A DNA stretch of 28,574 bases from a virus. The stretch's first letter is position 1, and each line of letters begins with the position of its first letter. The notes beneath the pieces are model-generated. The model searched no databases and was not told the DNA's origin. It saw only the letters and a list, made by a program, of their open reading frames with translations. A program made the translations under genes and the position numbers. Positions 28,078 through 28,574 of the stretch are shown piece after piece. The stretch is from the IMG/VR virus record IMGVR_UViG_3300044630_000365, positions 1 through 28,574 of that record. One strand, given 5' to 3'.

Positions 28078-28552
28078 TTTCGAAAGCAAGCAGGACGGAA
28101 TCAATGACACCGTTGAGTTTGTTGTGCGCGTGGCGATCGTCACGCTGTCGGCAGTTATCCTTGTCGTTGTGCTGGCGCTTGTTGTTGGGATGTTCGTTCC
28201 TAATGACGTTGTGGATAGCACTGCTGTTCTGGAGATGATTAACCCTGCGTTCCAGACTATCATTGGTGCGCTTGTTGGCTTGCTTGGTGGCCTTAGCCTA
28301 AACGCCAATGCGCGTGACAAAGAGCCAGAGCCAGCGCCAGAACCAGAAGCTCCACTTGAACTGACTCCTGTGGTAGCACCAAAGGTTTATGACGATCCAC
28401 AAGGCACAGTCTTTATCGACGAGCCTGAAGATGATGACGATGATGAGTTAGAGCCTTGGGAAAAGTATCGCAACGATCTGCGCTATGATGCCAATGGCGA
28501 TGGCGTAGTTGACGAAAATGACTTCCCTGATTGGCGGAGTGCTGGCAAATGA
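28061..28552 (+). CDS. Two-helix membrane protein with calcium-loop tail (second paralogue)
   Basis: From ATG 28061, with AAGGAG 6 bases ahead (an upstream ATG at 28046 lacks a site), 163 residues. Transmembrane segments lie at about 20-46 (FVVRVAIVTLSAVILVVVLA) and 61-80 (NPAFQTIIGALVGLLGGLSL), the second matching the preceding protein (INP..., GAL.GL). A Pro/Glu linker and an acidic run follow. A loop DANGDGVVDEND at 143-154 then fits EF-hand/dockerin calcium sites (Asp 1, Asn 3, Asp 5, Gly 6, Asp 9, Asp 12). It is probably a holin or antiholin-like protein with a calcium-responsive tail. Confidence 0.65.
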   Translation: MSFLNSFESKQDGINDTVEFVVRVAIVTLSAVILVVVLALVVGMFVPNDVVDSTAVLEMINPAFQTIIGALVGLLGGLSLNANARDKEPEPAPEPEAPLELTPVVAPKVYDDPQGTVFIDEPEDDDDDELEPWEKYRNDLRYDANGDGVVDENDFPDWRSAGK

Positions 28553-28574
28553 GCTTGATTAACCTTCAACAGAA
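28549..28574 (+). CDS. Start of a downstream gene, possible endolysin (partial)
   Basis: ATG 28549 overlaps the previous stop by 4 bases (ATGA), and eight codons (MSLINLQQ) are seen before the edge. The beginning would suit a peptidoglycan-binding domain (many start LQQ.LGV.ADG), and an endolysin is expected after holin-like genes. That is an inference from position only. Confidence 0.5.

Overview
The window is a contiguous piece of a tailed double-stranded DNA phage (or prophage) with a P22-type short-tail virion module. Apart from one gene start cut off at the left edge, every supported gene lies on the + strand. Gene packing is very tight, with many 4-base ATGA/GTGA or 5-base TAATG stop/start overlaps. 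The P22-type portal, scaffold, coat, tail-accessory and DNA-stabilisation proteins, a lipobox lipoprotein and a polysaccharide-type tailspike all point to a Gram-negative, probably proteobacterial, host. I cannot name the host. No tRNA, integrase, insertion sequence or CRISPR array is visible.

Region 1 (1-2305), switch and replication: a leftward gene start (possible repressor) diverges from a small Cro-like HTH protein across a short region carrying a perfect 12-bp palindrome. Next come a DUF1064 nuclease-like protein, a structured roughly 200-base gap, a 16-codon leader ORF with a strong Shine-Dalgarno site, a replication-initiator-like protein whose gene contains an origin-like array of direct and inverted repeats, and a second probable replication protein.

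Region 2 (2334-5686), early accessory genes: mostly small unknown ORFs served by a good sigma70-like promoter at 2562-2590. Recognisable members are a MazG-like pyrophosphohydrolase, a free-standing DnaA domain IV-like HTH protein, a TET-associated-type (TAGT) glycosyltransferase with its small partner, an XRE-like HTH protein and a DUF3310 protein. The glycosyltransferase block is visibly more AT-rich than its surroundings, and no base-oxidising TET/JBP partner is present in the window.

Region 3 (5734-22210), packaging and virion: terminase small and large subunits, portal, scaffold, coat followed by a very strong hairpin, several tiny basic proteins, gp4-like tail accessory factor, gp10-like stabilisation protein, a probable needle/fibre with a beta-rich C-terminus, small conserved proteins, a GNAT acetyltransferase, and three ejection-type proteins interrupted by a small M15 zinc peptidase.

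Region 4 (22272-28574), host recognition and lysis: a P22-type head-binding tailspike with a pectate-lyase-like beta-helix, a fibre-like protein, a second beta-helix protein, a conserved small protein, an XhlA-like membrane protein, a Cys-rich lipoprotein, and two tandem two-helix membrane proteins that look like paralogues (holin candidates). The second of these ends in an EF-hand/dockerin-type calcium loop. The window ends just inside the next gene, which may be the endolysin.

The most interesting points are the origin-like array inside the initiator gene, the glycosyltransferase without a visible oxygenase, the paralogous holin-like pair with a calcium loop, the out-of-frame M15 peptidase between ejection genes, and the run of tiny Lys-rich proteins in the head-tail joining region.
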